Positions 28,394 to 36,568 of a stretch of 64,000 nucleotides of DNA are shown piece after piece. Source of the DNA: Opitutia bacterium UBA7350 (GTDB lineage: Bacteria > Verrucomicrobiota > Verrucomicrobiia > Opitutales > Coraliomargaritaceae); NCBI GenBank assembly GCA_949524905.1, contig CATINC010000015.1, positions 108,972 to 172,971 on the forward strand. Direction: 5' to 3'. The notes beneath the pieces were generated by a model. The model made no database searches, had not been told where the DNA came from, and was given only the letters and a program-made list of their open reading frames with translations. The translations under genes were made by a program, and so were the position numbers. Position 1 is the stretch's first letter. Every line of letters starts with the position of its first letter.

Positions 28394-29300
28394 AGATTTT
28401 CCTCTCCCTATCCAAAGCTCGCTCGCTCAATCCACTATAGCTCTCTACTCGGCGGTCTCGAAAGAACGGCCATATTTGGCGCATGCCCTCCAATGCCGCC
28501 AAATCACATTCTGCTGTTAAAATGCATTCCTCGTCAGAGGGTGCACGCGCAACTACCTGCCCATAAAAATCTGATACAAAACTTTGACCCCAAAACTCTA
28601 TGGGTTCCTCAAACCCAACTCGGTTCACCGCCGCAAGGTAGCATCCATTTGCGACCGCATGCCCACATTGCACGGTCTCCCAAGCATGATGCTGAGCAAC
28701 TCCAAGTGCGAGCTTTTCTTCCGGCGACCAACCTATTGCGGTGGGGTAAAAAAGTATCTCGGCTCCTGCCAGTGCCATCAAGCGCGCCGCCTCAGGAAAC
28801 CATTGATCCCAACAGATCAAAACTCCAATCGTCCCGTATGCCGTCTCCCATACCGGATACCCTAAATCACCAGGGCTAAAATAAAACTTTTCTTCAAATC
28901 CGGGATCCTGAGGTATGTGCATCTTACGATACTTACCCAGTAAGCAACCATCTGCATCGAAACAGACTGCGGTATTATGATAAATACCAGTAGCTCGTTT
29001 TTCAAATAAAGCCACGATCAAGACCCGTTTTAATTCTGCAGCTAAACTTGAAAATATATCGGTCGTAGGTCCAGGTATAGATTCAGCTCTTTCAAAATTA
29101 CACGTTTCTTGGTGCTTGCAGAAATAGGGCGTGTTAAAAAGTTCTTGGGTACAAATTATCTGAGCGCCCGTAGCTGCCGCTTTACGTATTTGCTCAATCG
29201 TGATCTTCAAGTTCAACTCTGGATCACCAAGGTCTCGCCCTTGTATCAAAGCAATTGAAACTTTTTTTCCGCTACCGTCCATTTTAAATCTATCTGACAT
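28386..29300 (-). CDS. aguB: N-carbamoylputrescine amidohydrolase (nitrilase family)
   Basis: About 304 residues from ATG 29300 (MSDRFKMDGSGKK); a later ATG at 29282 or the longer frame to 29333 are possible. A carbon-nitrogen hydrolase converting N-carbamoylputrescine to putrescine. The Glu-Lys-Cys triad is visible in CTQELFNTPYF, KYRKMHIPQDPGF and GVLICWDQWFPEAARL. Also HAWETVQCGHAVANGCYLAAVNRVG and EFWGQSFVSDFYG, typical of the aguB branch. Upstream partner of aguA on the same strand. Confidence 0.95.
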   Translation of the reverse strand: MSDRFKMDGSGKKVSIALIQGRDLGDPELNLKITIEQIRKAAATGAQIICTQELFNTPYFCKHQETCNFERAESIPGPTTDIFSSLAAELKRVLIVALFEKRATGIYHNTAVCFDADGCLLGKYRKMHIPQDPGFEEKFYFSPGDLGYPVWETAYGTIGVLICWDQWFPEAARLMALAGAEILFYPTAIGWSPEEKLALGVAQHHAWETVQCGHAVANGCYLAAVNRVGFEEPIEFWGQSFVSDFYGQVVARAPSDEECILTAECDLAALEGMRQIWPFFRDRRVESYSGLSERALDRERKIYE

Positions 29301-29362
29301 ACTCTCAGCGAGACAGTTCGCCTTCGTGAACAAATGAAACCCGAGTTAACACAAGCCGTGCT

Positions 29363-30244
29363 TTAATAAACCACCTTATTAAGCGGATATTCAACGATAC
29401 CCTCGGCTCCTGCCGCCTTTAATTGCGGGATGATTTCGCGCACGACCTTCTCATCGACAATTACATCTACAGCCACCCAAGCTTCATCCGTCAAACGATT
29501 GATGGTTGGATTACGCAAAGCCGGCAGAGCTTGTAAAATAGCATCGATTTGCTCACGTTGAATATTCAGCTTGAGACCAACTTTGCTGTGCGCCTCTAAG
29601 GCTGCCTGCAATAGCAAGGAGACTTGCTCAATCTTCGCTCGCTTTTCAGGGATCTCCCATGATTCCTTATTTGCGATCAAAACCGTGTTAGTTTCCATGA
29701 TTGTATCAACAATGCGCAACTTGTTCGCCCGAAGTGAATTTCCCGTTTCTGTTAAATCAACAATCGCATCCACCAAATCTGGCACTTTAACCTCCGTAGC
29801 TCCCCAAGAAAACTCTACTTCAGCATTTACTTGATTGGACTTCAAGTAGGCTCGTGTTAACCCAACGACCTCGGTTGCGATGCGCTTGCCCTCTAAATCC
29901 TCTACTCCTTGGATATTTGAAGCCTCTGGAACAGCCACCACCCACTTTGAACGGCGACGTGATGCACGACTGTAAACCAAATCACAAACTTCAACGACAT
30001 CTGATTCATTTTCACACACCCAATCCTGCCCAGTAAGACCGCAGTCAAAATAACCGTGCTCAACGTACCGACTCACCTCCTGCGCTCGCACAAAACGACC
30101 ATCTAAGTCACGATCGTCGAAACTTGGCCGATAGGATCTTGAACTCTTTGTGATTTCATAGCCTGCCTTAGCAAAAAGATGAGTAGTGGTTTCCTCCAAA
30201 CTGCCCTTTGGCAAGCCTAGCATAAGTTTATTTTTCATTTCCAT
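29363..30244 (-). CDS. hisG: ATP phosphoribosyltransferase (long form, with ACT-like C-terminal domain)
   Basis: 293 residues; first step of histidine synthesis. Long-form HisG, which does not need HisZ: catalytic halves with LMLGLPKGSLEETTTHLF, FVRAQEVSRYVEHGYFDCGLTGQDWV, KWVVAVPEASNI, RIATEVVGLTRAYL, EVKVPDLVDAIVDLTETGNSLRANKL; the C-terminal approximately 75 residues (ALRNPTINRLTDEAWVAVDVIVDE...) are the regulatory ACT-like domain for histidine feedback. No other his genes are adjacent. Upstream lies a 227-base AT-rich region shared with the divergent response regulator. Confidence 0.96.
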   Translation of the reverse strand: MEMKNKLMLGLPKGSLEETTTHLFAKAGYEITKSSRSYRPSFDDRDLDGRFVRAQEVSRYVEHGYFDCGLTGQDWVCENESDVVEVCDLVYSRASRRRSKWVVAVPEASNIQGVEDLEGKRIATEVVGLTRAYLKSNQVNAEVEFSWGATEVKVPDLVDAIVDLTETGNSLRANKLRIVDTIMETNTVLIANKESWEIPEKRAKIEQVSLLLQAALEAHSKVGLKLNIQREQIDAILQALPALRNPTINRLTDEAWVAVDVIVDEKVVREIIPQLKAAGAEGIVEYPLNKVVY

Positions 30245-30471
30245 AGAAGTTGTTAATTAAGCGTAAAACACAAGATGGAGTCAAAATCATAATACTTACC
30301 GTAAAAAATGTGTAAAAACGTTTTTTTGTTTTCAACTTGCGGGTTTTTGGCTTATACATGTATATTTAAAGTAAAAGTTTATCAAATTATGATAATTAAA
30401 AGTAAAATTAAACCTAAATATAATAAATTTGGTATAGTAATATAGATAAAATACTTAAACAAATTGAGATT
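30245..30471. promoter_or_regulatory. AT-rich divergent intergenic region, hisG / OmpR-type regulator
   Basis: 227 bases without a credible gene, markedly richer in A and T than the neighbours, with A tracts, T tracts and a TATACATGTATA-type palindrome at about 30352-30363. It must hold the promoters of two divergent genes. No clear sigma-70 pair could be assigned by eye, and no known riboswitch fold was seen. Confidence 0.4.
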
Positions 30472-31185
30472 ATGACTACCGAACAAATACAAAGCATCGT
30501 CATCGTGTTTAAAGAAAATGCAGAATCGATGACTCTTGCCGACCATCTACGGCAAAACAACCTGAATACCTTGATATGTAACGAAGCTGACCATGCATTA
30601 GGTTTTGTCATGGCTAAGCGCGCATCCATAATCGTCATAGACGACATGCTACCTAAAGAGGATCGGATGCGGCTGATTGGAGCTCTTGCGGAGCATAAAG
30701 ACAACACCCCTGTAATCCTAGTGACTTCAGAACACTCAGATGCTGGGCACAACGGAATTACAAATATTTGTAAAAAGCCTACCGACTACAACGAACTAGT
30801 TTCCTTGATTAAATCTACACTCAGCTCAGTAAAATCTCGTAAAATTGCCACTCGTCGTAAACGCGCCCCGCTCATGATTGAGGCATTTCGTTTTTGCGGA
30901 GGTGAAATTGATCCTGGACGTATGGAGGTAACTTTCCCACTAGGCCATGTCGAAAAAATAGGGCGCAAGGAATTAGGCATCATTGCCTACCTTCGAGATA
31001 ATCCAGATACCGTAATTACGCGCGAAACTCTAATCAAAGCTATCTGGGGTGAAGATGCTAATACGGAGAGTCGTTCCTTGGATCAATATATCGTTAAAGT
31101 GCGTAATTTATACAAACGCCACGGCCTTGAATTAATTCCCTTTCGCACAGTTCATAGTATCGGATATATCTACGATACGAATTGA
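30472..31185 (+). CDS. orphan OmpR/PhoB-type response regulator with incomplete receiver
   Basis: 237 residues. N-terminal receiver-like domain (about 5-115): phosphoacceptor candidate D57 in IIVIDDMLP, Thr85 in VILVTSEH, Lys102 in CKKP; but the usual acidic pair at the end of strand 1 is missing (SIVIVFKENAE), so Mg2+ binding and phosphorylation may be weak or absent. C-terminal winged helix (about 140-235): GRKELGIIAYLRDNPDTVITRETLIKAIWG, SLDQYIVKVRNLYK, PFRTVHSIGYIY, a canonical OmpR-type DNA-binding domain. No histidine kinase is adjacent. Confidence 0.88.
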   Translation: MTTEQIQSIVIVFKENAESMTLADHLRQNNLNTLICNEADHALGFVMAKRASIIVIDDMLPKEDRMRLIGALAEHKDNTPVILVTSEHSDAGHNGITNICKKPTDYNELVSLIKSTLSSVKSRKIATRRKRAPLMIEAFRFCGGEIDPGRMEVTFPLGHVEKIGRKELGIIAYLRDNPDTVITRETLIKAIWGEDANTESRSLDQYIVKVRNLYKRHGLELIPFRTVHSIGYIYDTN

Positions 31186-31221
31186 GCCCAATTAAGACTG
31201 GCTCCTAGTTTCAAACCAAAA

Positions 31222-31247
31222 AAAACTCCTCGGCGAAGAGGAGTTTT
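31222..31247. terminator. bidirectional terminator between response regulator and cysteine-rich peptide gene
   Basis: AAAACTCCTC at 31222-31231 pairs perfectly with GAGGAGTTTT at 31238-31247 around a 6-base loop (GGCGAA); T-rich tracts follow on both strands. It sits between two convergent genes. Confidence 0.9.
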
Positions 31248-31272
31248 GATTTTTACAAAGCCTAAGCTTTAA

Positions 31273-31500
31273 TTAAGAACAGGAGCAGCCTTTCGCTGCC
31301 TTAGCGTCTTCTTTACTGCAGGACTTGCTATCCTTGTCTTTGCAACAGGATTCCTTAGAGCTACAGCATTTGCTGGTAGAGCAACTCTTCGAGGAACAGT
31401 CACTTGCTTTGGCATCACCTGCACCACAGGAACCACAGTGCGCACTCAAAAGAGCAGCTGCACCAATTGTAATCAGTATTATTGCGATATATTTTTTCAT
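31273..31500 (-). CDS. small secreted cysteine-rich protein
   Basis: 75 residues from ATG 31500 (MKKYIAIILITIGAAALLSA), with a clear signal peptide of about 20 residues; the longer open frame is not credible. The mature 55 residues hold 11 cysteines (22, 25, 35, 40, 45, 46, 52, 53, 61, 72, 74) in a Ser/Lys/Asp-rich background, with C-x2-C, CC and C-x-C spacings. This resembles metal-binding metallothionein-like or disulfide-knotted peptides but matches no family I can name. No aromatic residue in the mature part. Divergent from dus, convergent with the response regulator across a strong terminator. Confidence 0.75.
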   Translation of the reverse strand: MKKYIAIILITIGAAALLSAHCGSCGAGDAKASDCSSKSCSTSKCCSSKESCCKDKDSKSCSKEDAKAAKGCSCS

Positions 31501-31567
31501 AGTATGATATGTGAGTTTGACGTAAAATGATCGTTCCAGTTTTTTGAAACTTACTCTTTTAAATGAC

Positions 31568-32566
31568 ATGACTATATTACCTTGGTTCCGCAATAACAAA
31601 TGTCCGCTCTACCTAGCCCCCATGGCACGATTTACGGACATTATTTTTCGAGAATTTTGCAAAGCTCAAGGCGCGGATGTTATGCTAACCGAGTTCGTAC
31701 AGGCCGATGCCATCATCCGCAACGATCCTCGCCTGTGGGAAACCGTTGATTTTACTGAAAGACAACGACCTATGGGTATCCAAATCTTTGGCTCAAATCC
31801 TGAAAGCATGGGGACCGCAGCCAAATTGCTCGTCGATCGCTGTTCCCCAGATTTCATTGATATAAATTTTGGCTGCCCGGCAGAACGCGTTATTTGCATG
31901 GATGCTGGATCCTCGATGTTACGAAATCCTAAAAAACTCGGCAAAGTTACCGCTGCAGTTGTTCGCGCCGTCCCACAAACTCCAGTAACCGTAAAGATTC
32001 GTACTGGCTGGGACGAAGACCACATCGTAGCCGCAGAAGTCGGTGAGATTGTCGAGAACGAGGGCGCACAGGCACTCACCATCCATGGAAGGACTAAAGA
32101 ACAAGGCTATCGCGGTGAGGCTGATTGGGAGTTGATCAAGCAAGTTGCGAGTGAACGTGCTATCCCGGTTATCGGAAACGGCAATATTCAAACGGTGGAT
32201 GATGTTATCCGGATTCGTAAAGAAACCCCATGCGCAGGGCTAATGATTGGAAGAGCTGCCTTGGGATATCCATGGATTTTTCGGGATATTAAGCATGCAC
32301 TAGCACACGGCAAAGCTCCTACCCCTCCCAGCATAAGCGAGCGCTGGCTTACCATCATCGACTACAGTCGCCAGATTATGGCACGACCCTTCAGGGAACA
32401 ACGACATCGAGATTTATGCTGGATGCGCCCTAAGTTTATTGCTCTCACCAAAGGTATGCCTGGCTCTCGGAAAATTCGCGGGGAATTAAGCAGTGTCGTC
32501 ACCCTAGAAGATTTAGGAGAAGTTGCAGAGCGGCATTGCGAACGTTTCGGGAAAAATTATCCGTAG
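31568..32566 (+). CDS. dus: tRNA-dihydrouridine synthase (DusB-like)
   Basis: About 332 residues from ATG 31568 ([24 protein letters not shown]); the open frame begins 24 bases earlier. FMN-dependent TIM-barrel enzyme reducing uridine in tRNA D-loops. Seen: [36 protein letters not shown] with the catalytic cysteine, [58 protein letters not shown]. Subtype (A/B/C) is not settled by eye; wording is closest to DusB. Confidence 0.93.
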   Translation: MTILPWFRNNKCPLYLAPMARFTDIIFREFCKAQGADVMLTEFVQADAIIRNDPRLWETVDFTERQRPMGIQIFGSNPESMGTAAKLLVDRCSPDFIDINFGCPAERVICMDAGSSMLRNPKKLGKVTAAVVRAVPQTPVTVKIRTGWDEDHIVAAEVGEIVENEGAQALTIHGRTKEQGYRGEADWELIKQVASERAIPVIGNGNIQTVDDVIRIRKETPCAGLMIGRAALGYPWIFRDIKHALAHGKAPTPPSISERWLTIIDYSRQIMARPFREQRHRDLCWMRPKFIALTKGMPGSRKIRGELSSVVTLEDLGEVAERHCERFGKNYP

Positions 32567-32640
32567 AGCCCGCTTGACAACAGCGCAAAGGGTAACACAG
32601 CCTGTACCTCCCAAAACGATATAATATCAACGCAGTAATC

Positions 32641-33198
32641 ATGGCATCACCCACAGAAGTTCGCAAAGGAAAGGTTCTTGATTATCAAGGCTCACCACAT
32701 CTCGTTCTAGAAGTGCAACACCGCACACAGGGTCGTCAGGCTGGATTCATGCAAGTCACCATGCGTAACTTGAATACAGGCTCTTCGACCAACACAAAAA
32801 TTCGCACTACCGACAGCGTAGATATCCTTCACACCGAGACCGTGAAGCTCGAATTCAGCTATATTGATGGCGACGGTTACCATTTTATGAATCCAGATAG
32901 CTTTGAGGATAATATCCTCAACGCTGCCATCGTCGAAGATGCCAAAGATTTTTTAGTCGAAAACCAAATTTACAACATCCTCCAAGTAGATGACAAACCC
33001 ATCCAAATTGAGTTGCCGGCTTCAATTGAGATGAAAGTCACCGAATCACCCGAAGGTGTTAAAGGTGACACCGCTTCCAATGTTCAAAAGCCCGCAACCC
33101 TTGAGACAGGACTCACCATTCAAGTTCCACTCTTCATCAAAGAAGGCGAAACCATAAAGGTTAACCCAGCAGATCGCACCTACCAAGGGCGGGCCTAA
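32641..33198 (+). CDS. efp: elongation factor P with Arg32 loop
   Basis: 185 residues, normal length; relieves ribosomes stalled at polyproline. Three beta-barrel domains: KOW-like N-domain (MASPTEVRKGKVLDYQGSPHLVLE), central domain (KLEFSYIDGDGYHFMNPDSFE), C-domain (VQVPLFIKEGETIKVNPADRTYQGRA). The tip loop that enters the peptidyl-transferase centre reads HRTQGRQAGF, with Arg at residue 32 in place of the lysine that is beta-lysylated in enterobacteria. Arg32 EF-Ps in some Proteobacteria are rhamnosylated by EarP, but the loop sequence differs and no earP is in the window. 4-bp tail overlap with the phosphorylase gene. Confidence 0.96.
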   Translation: MASPTEVRKGKVLDYQGSPHLVLEVQHRTQGRQAGFMQVTMRNLNTGSSTNTKIRTTDSVDILHTETVKLEFSYIDGDGYHFMNPDSFEDNILNAAIVEDAKDFLVENQIYNILQVDDKPIQIELPASIEMKVTESPEGVKGDTASNVQKPATLETGLTIQVPLFIKEGETIKVNPADRTYQGRA

Positions 33199-34529
33199 GC
33201 AACGCGCTCAACGACTAACTCAGGTGGATTGGGGCGCTTTGGAGCAAGGCGGTAAGCCGTCTTGAGGTACTCTAATGCAACCTCCATTTTAGATTCATCA
33301 TTGTAATGAATCATCATCAAAGGCTCACCCTGCTTAACTTGCGTCCCGACTTTCTTAATTTCAGAAACCCCAACCGAAGCGTCGTATTTACCATTTTTCT
33401 GAACCGCTAATTTTTGGACTCCCTCTGCAATCAAACCTGCGTTGATTGTATGAACATAGCCACGCTTCGGTGCAGGTAATTTGCGTACATGCTTTGCTAC
33501 TGGGAATTTATCAGGATTATCAATGAAACTGATATCACCTCCTTGGGCTGCAATCATATCCTTAAATTTCTGGAGAGCACTTCCGTCTTTTAGGTGCTTT
33601 TGAACAGTCTGTTTTGCTGAAAGCGTAGAACCAGCAACACCCGCCAGGCGAACGATTTCCATTCCTAGTTTCAATACCAATTCTTGTAAATCCTCCGGAC
33701 CTTCTCCCTTTAGCAGATCAATTGCTTCCTTCAATTCAAGAGCAGTACCAACAGTGTCGCCCAAGGGTTGGTTCATGTCCGTAACTAAAGCAACACAGCG
33801 CCGTTTCATTGAGCGAGCAACACGTGTAATTGTGCGAGCCAATTGTTTCGCCTGTTCTAGATCTTTAACAAAAGCACCATTTCCCCATTTAACATCGACC
33901 ACGAGGTAATCCGCCCCAGCAGACAACTTACGACTCAATACCGATCCTGTAATTAGTGGCAGACAAGGAATAGTTCCTGTTTTCAACCGAAGGTCATAGA
34001 GAATACGCTCTACTGGCGCAATTTCCTCATCCTGCTCAGAAAAAGTACACCCTATCTTAGACAACTGATCTTTAAACTGTTTTAAGTCCAGAGTAGGATT
34101 GAAGTTTGGAATCGCAGAAAGCTTGTCGAGGTTGCTGATGATATATTCCTCATCGACACCGTTCATGTGTGGCATCAAAACTCCGCTGGCAGCCGCCAGG
34201 GGTCCTAAAACTAGAGAGGTTTTATCCCCTACACCTCCAGTTGAATATTTACCAACTTTAGGGCGAGAAATTCGGTTTAAATCCAAAACTTCACCCGAAA
34301 GCATCATTTCTTCCGAAAACACCGCCATTTCCTGCGCCGACATATTCTGGAAGTAAACCGCCATCGCTAAGGCAGATTGCTGGTAGTCAGGAATTTCCTC
34401 ATCCAAAATCGAATCTACCAAATAACGAATTTCCTCATCTGTAAATTCTCCTCCGTCCCGTTTCTTTTCTACTAAATAACTGTAGGATGGTTTTATAAAC
34501 TTTCGGGCACTAATAATCTTTTTTCTCAT
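33195..34529 (-). CDS. divergent pyrimidine/thymidine-type nucleoside phosphorylase
   Basis: 444 residues with the full nucleoside phosphorylase type II layout: N-terminal helical domain, TGGVGDKTSLVLGP phosphate loop (here KYSTGGVGDK, with Tyr where family members have His), LSAGADYLVVDVKWGNGAFVK, VTDMNQPLGDTVGTALELKEAI, and the C-terminal PYNP domain (GYVHTINAGLIAEGVQKLA, GTQVKQGEPLMMIHYND). The usual ISGRGLGHTGGTLDKL segment is replaced by MNGVDEEYIISNLDKL. Normally splits thymidine or uridine with phosphate; specificity here is open. Not near other nucleoside-salvage genes. Confidence 0.85.
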   Translation of the reverse strand: MRKKIISARKFIKPSYSYLVEKKRDGGEFTDEEIRYLVDSILDEEIPDYQQSALAMAVYFQNMSAQEMAVFSEEMMLSGEVLDLNRISRPKVGKYSTGGVGDKTSLVLGPLAAASGVLMPHMNGVDEEYIISNLDKLSAIPNFNPTLDLKQFKDQLSKIGCTFSEQDEEIAPVERILYDLRLKTGTIPCLPLITGSVLSRKLSAGADYLVVDVKWGNGAFVKDLEQAKQLARTITRVARSMKRRCVALVTDMNQPLGDTVGTALELKEAIDLLKGEGPEDLQELVLKLGMEIVRLAGVAGSTLSAKQTVQKHLKDGSALQKFKDMIAAQGGDISFIDNPDKFPVAKHVRKLPAPKRGYVHTINAGLIAEGVQKLAVQKNGKYDASVGVSEIKKVGTQVKQGEPLMMIHYNDESKMEVALEYLKTAYRLAPKRPNPPELVVERVA

Positions 34530-34745
34530 TATTTAATAAACTCGTTGTAAGCAAGGTGGCGGGCTATACTGCATAAACCTCTATGCATTAGGTGATTATC
34601 ACGAGTATTGTCGAGCTTTAAATGAACGGCATCATAAAATAAGCCTATTATCCCAGCACTTAAATATCCTCAAAATATACCCTTATCGCCAAGCCTATAC
34701 GCTTTGCATGCTTGACCCACCCCGCTGAGCTCTATGCTAAGCATT

Positions 34746-36524
34746 ATGGAGCTTTCTTTTAATCCCGCTGCGACTATCGATGCCGCCTTGCGTCAAATCA
34801 TCTCCAACAGCGATTTATTTAATGTAGGCTTTGATCCGGAAGTCCGCCCCGCTGATCCAAGATTTGGTGACTACCAAGCAAACGGAGTCTTGAGATATGC
34901 CAAAAAAAATGGCAAAAACCCTCGTGAGCTTGCCCAAGCAATCCTTAAAGCAGCCGAAGAATCAGAACTTTTTGATGCGTCTTTAGTAGAACTATCGCTC
35001 GCCGGGCCGGGTTTTATCAATTTCAAGTGCACACACGCTTACCTTGGGAAATGGCTCAATCAGTTTGCGAGCATTGACGAGTACCAAAAAGGTGCTGGAA
35101 GATTAAACGCGGGACGCAAAATAGTAATCGACTACCCCAGTGCCAATACCGCTAAACAAGCACACATCGGTCACCTCCGGCCTATGGTTATCGGAGAAGC
35201 AATTGCTCGACTGCTTGATTTTTGCGGCTCAGACACTGTCCGTGATAACCATATCGGCGACTGGGGCACTAACTTCGGAACCCTCATCATGCAAATTAAG
35301 CGCGAGGGCGTCAACCTAGATCATCTCAACGAAGACCCGCTCGCCCAACTCGACCAGCTATATAAGGATGGTAGCAACCTTGAAAAACAAGAACCCCTAT
35401 TGCGGGATCAATCACGCGCAGAACTTCTTAAGCTTCAGGAAGGTGATCCCCAAAACACTGCCTTATGGGAAAAAATTGTCGCCATTTCAAAAAACGCTTT
35501 CCAAAAGCTTTTTCAGCAGATGGGCGTGCAAGTCGATATCAGCCTCGGCGAATCCTTTTATCGCGACAGAGTAGAACGAGTTTATCGTGAATTAACCGAT
35601 GCAGAAATTGCTGAGTTAAGCGAAGGTGCCCTCGTAGTCTGGCATGATGAAGTCAAAAAATTTGCTCGAAATAATGAAAGGCCCTACCCCTTTAACATCC
35701 GAAAAAAAGATGGAGCTTCAAATTACGCCTCCACAGATCTTGCCACCATCCTATATCGAGTTGAACACTTTAAGGCTGAAGAAATTGTGTATCTAACTGA
35801 TGCACGACAACAGGACCACTTTCAGCAACTTTTCTTAACGACCCAAAAATGGTTTCGTGCTTGCGATTATCCTCTACCCGTAATGCGGCATGTATGGTGG
35901 GGCACTATCTTAGGAAAAGATAAAAAACCATTTAAAACCAAGTCCGGCGAATCCATCAAACTCCAGGCATTATTGGACGAAGCCCGTGAGCGAGCTCTGG
36001 CAGTTGTTGCCAAAAAAAATCCAGACCTGCCCGAAAAGGAACAACAAGCTATTGCAAGCTCCGTCGGTATTGGTGCGCTCAAATATGCTGATCTTGCCTC
36101 AAACCGCACACAAGACTACGTCTTTGATTGGGACCGAATGCTCAGTTTTGAAGGCAATACTGCTCCCTACCTGCTCTATGCTGTTGCCCGTATAAATAGC
36201 ATCTTTCGAAAAACAGGCATCGACCCCGACGCACGCATGGAATGTGTAGGCTTACTTGAAACCGAGGCCGAGCTAACCCTAGCTCGCAAGCTCATGGGTC
36301 TCTCGAGCGCATTGGATCTTACCTTAGCAGATTTGCGACCACACTTTCTCTGCACCTACCTCTTTGAACTCGCAGGCGCTTACAGCAGCTTCTACAATGC
36401 CGATAAAGTTATGGTCGAGGACCCAAGCATCCGCGAACGCAGATTACTTCTTTGTGCGCGGACACGCAACACACTCATCACCGGTCTCCAACTACTCGGC
36501 ATCGAGCCACTCGAGCGTATGTAA
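34746..36524 (+). CDS. argS: arginyl-tRNA synthetase
   Basis: 592 residues from ATG 34746 (MELSFNPAATIDAAL); ATG 34734 is an alternative four codons earlier. Class I synthetase for tRNA-Arg. Seen: the N-terminal Add-1 domain, VIDYPSANTAKQAHIGHLRPMVIGEA (HIGH), NHIGDWGTNFG, YASTDLATILYR, KPFKTKSGESIKL (KMSKS counterpart), and the DALR anticodon-binding domain at the C-terminus (AGAYSSFYNADKVM). Upstream is a 216-base gap with nothing recognised. Converges with dprA. Confidence 0.97.
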   Translation: MELSFNPAATIDAALRQIISNSDLFNVGFDPEVRPADPRFGDYQANGVLRYAKKNGKNPRELAQAILKAAEESELFDASLVELSLAGPGFINFKCTHAYLGKWLNQFASIDEYQKGAGRLNAGRKIVIDYPSANTAKQAHIGHLRPMVIGEAIARLLDFCGSDTVRDNHIGDWGTNFGTLIMQIKREGVNLDHLNEDPLAQLDQLYKDGSNLEKQEPLLRDQSRAELLKLQEGDPQNTALWEKIVAISKNAFQKLFQQMGVQVDISLGESFYRDRVERVYRELTDAEIAELSEGALVVWHDEVKKFARNNERPYPFNIRKKDGASNYASTDLATILYRVEHFKAEEIVYLTDARQQDHFQQLFLTTQKWFRACDYPLPVMRHVWWGTILGKDKKPFKTKSGESIKLQALLDEARERALAVVAKKNPDLPEKEQQAIASSVGIGALKYADLASNRTQDYVFDWDRMLSFEGNTAPYLLYAVARINSIFRKTGIDPDARMECVGLLETEAELTLARKLMGLSSALDLTLADLRPHFLCTYLFELAGAYSSFYNADKVMVEDPSIRERRLLLCARTRNTLITGLQLLGIEPLERM

Positions 36525-36568
36525 GGCCCTTAAATTTTTTAAGATCCATTCAAGTGCCCAAGACTCGG

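Noticed and set aside
32574..32625. TTGACA (32574-32579) and TATAAT (32620-32625) upstream of efp taken as a promoter
   Set aside because: They are 40 bases apart, far beyond the normal 16-18; perhaps parts of different promoters.
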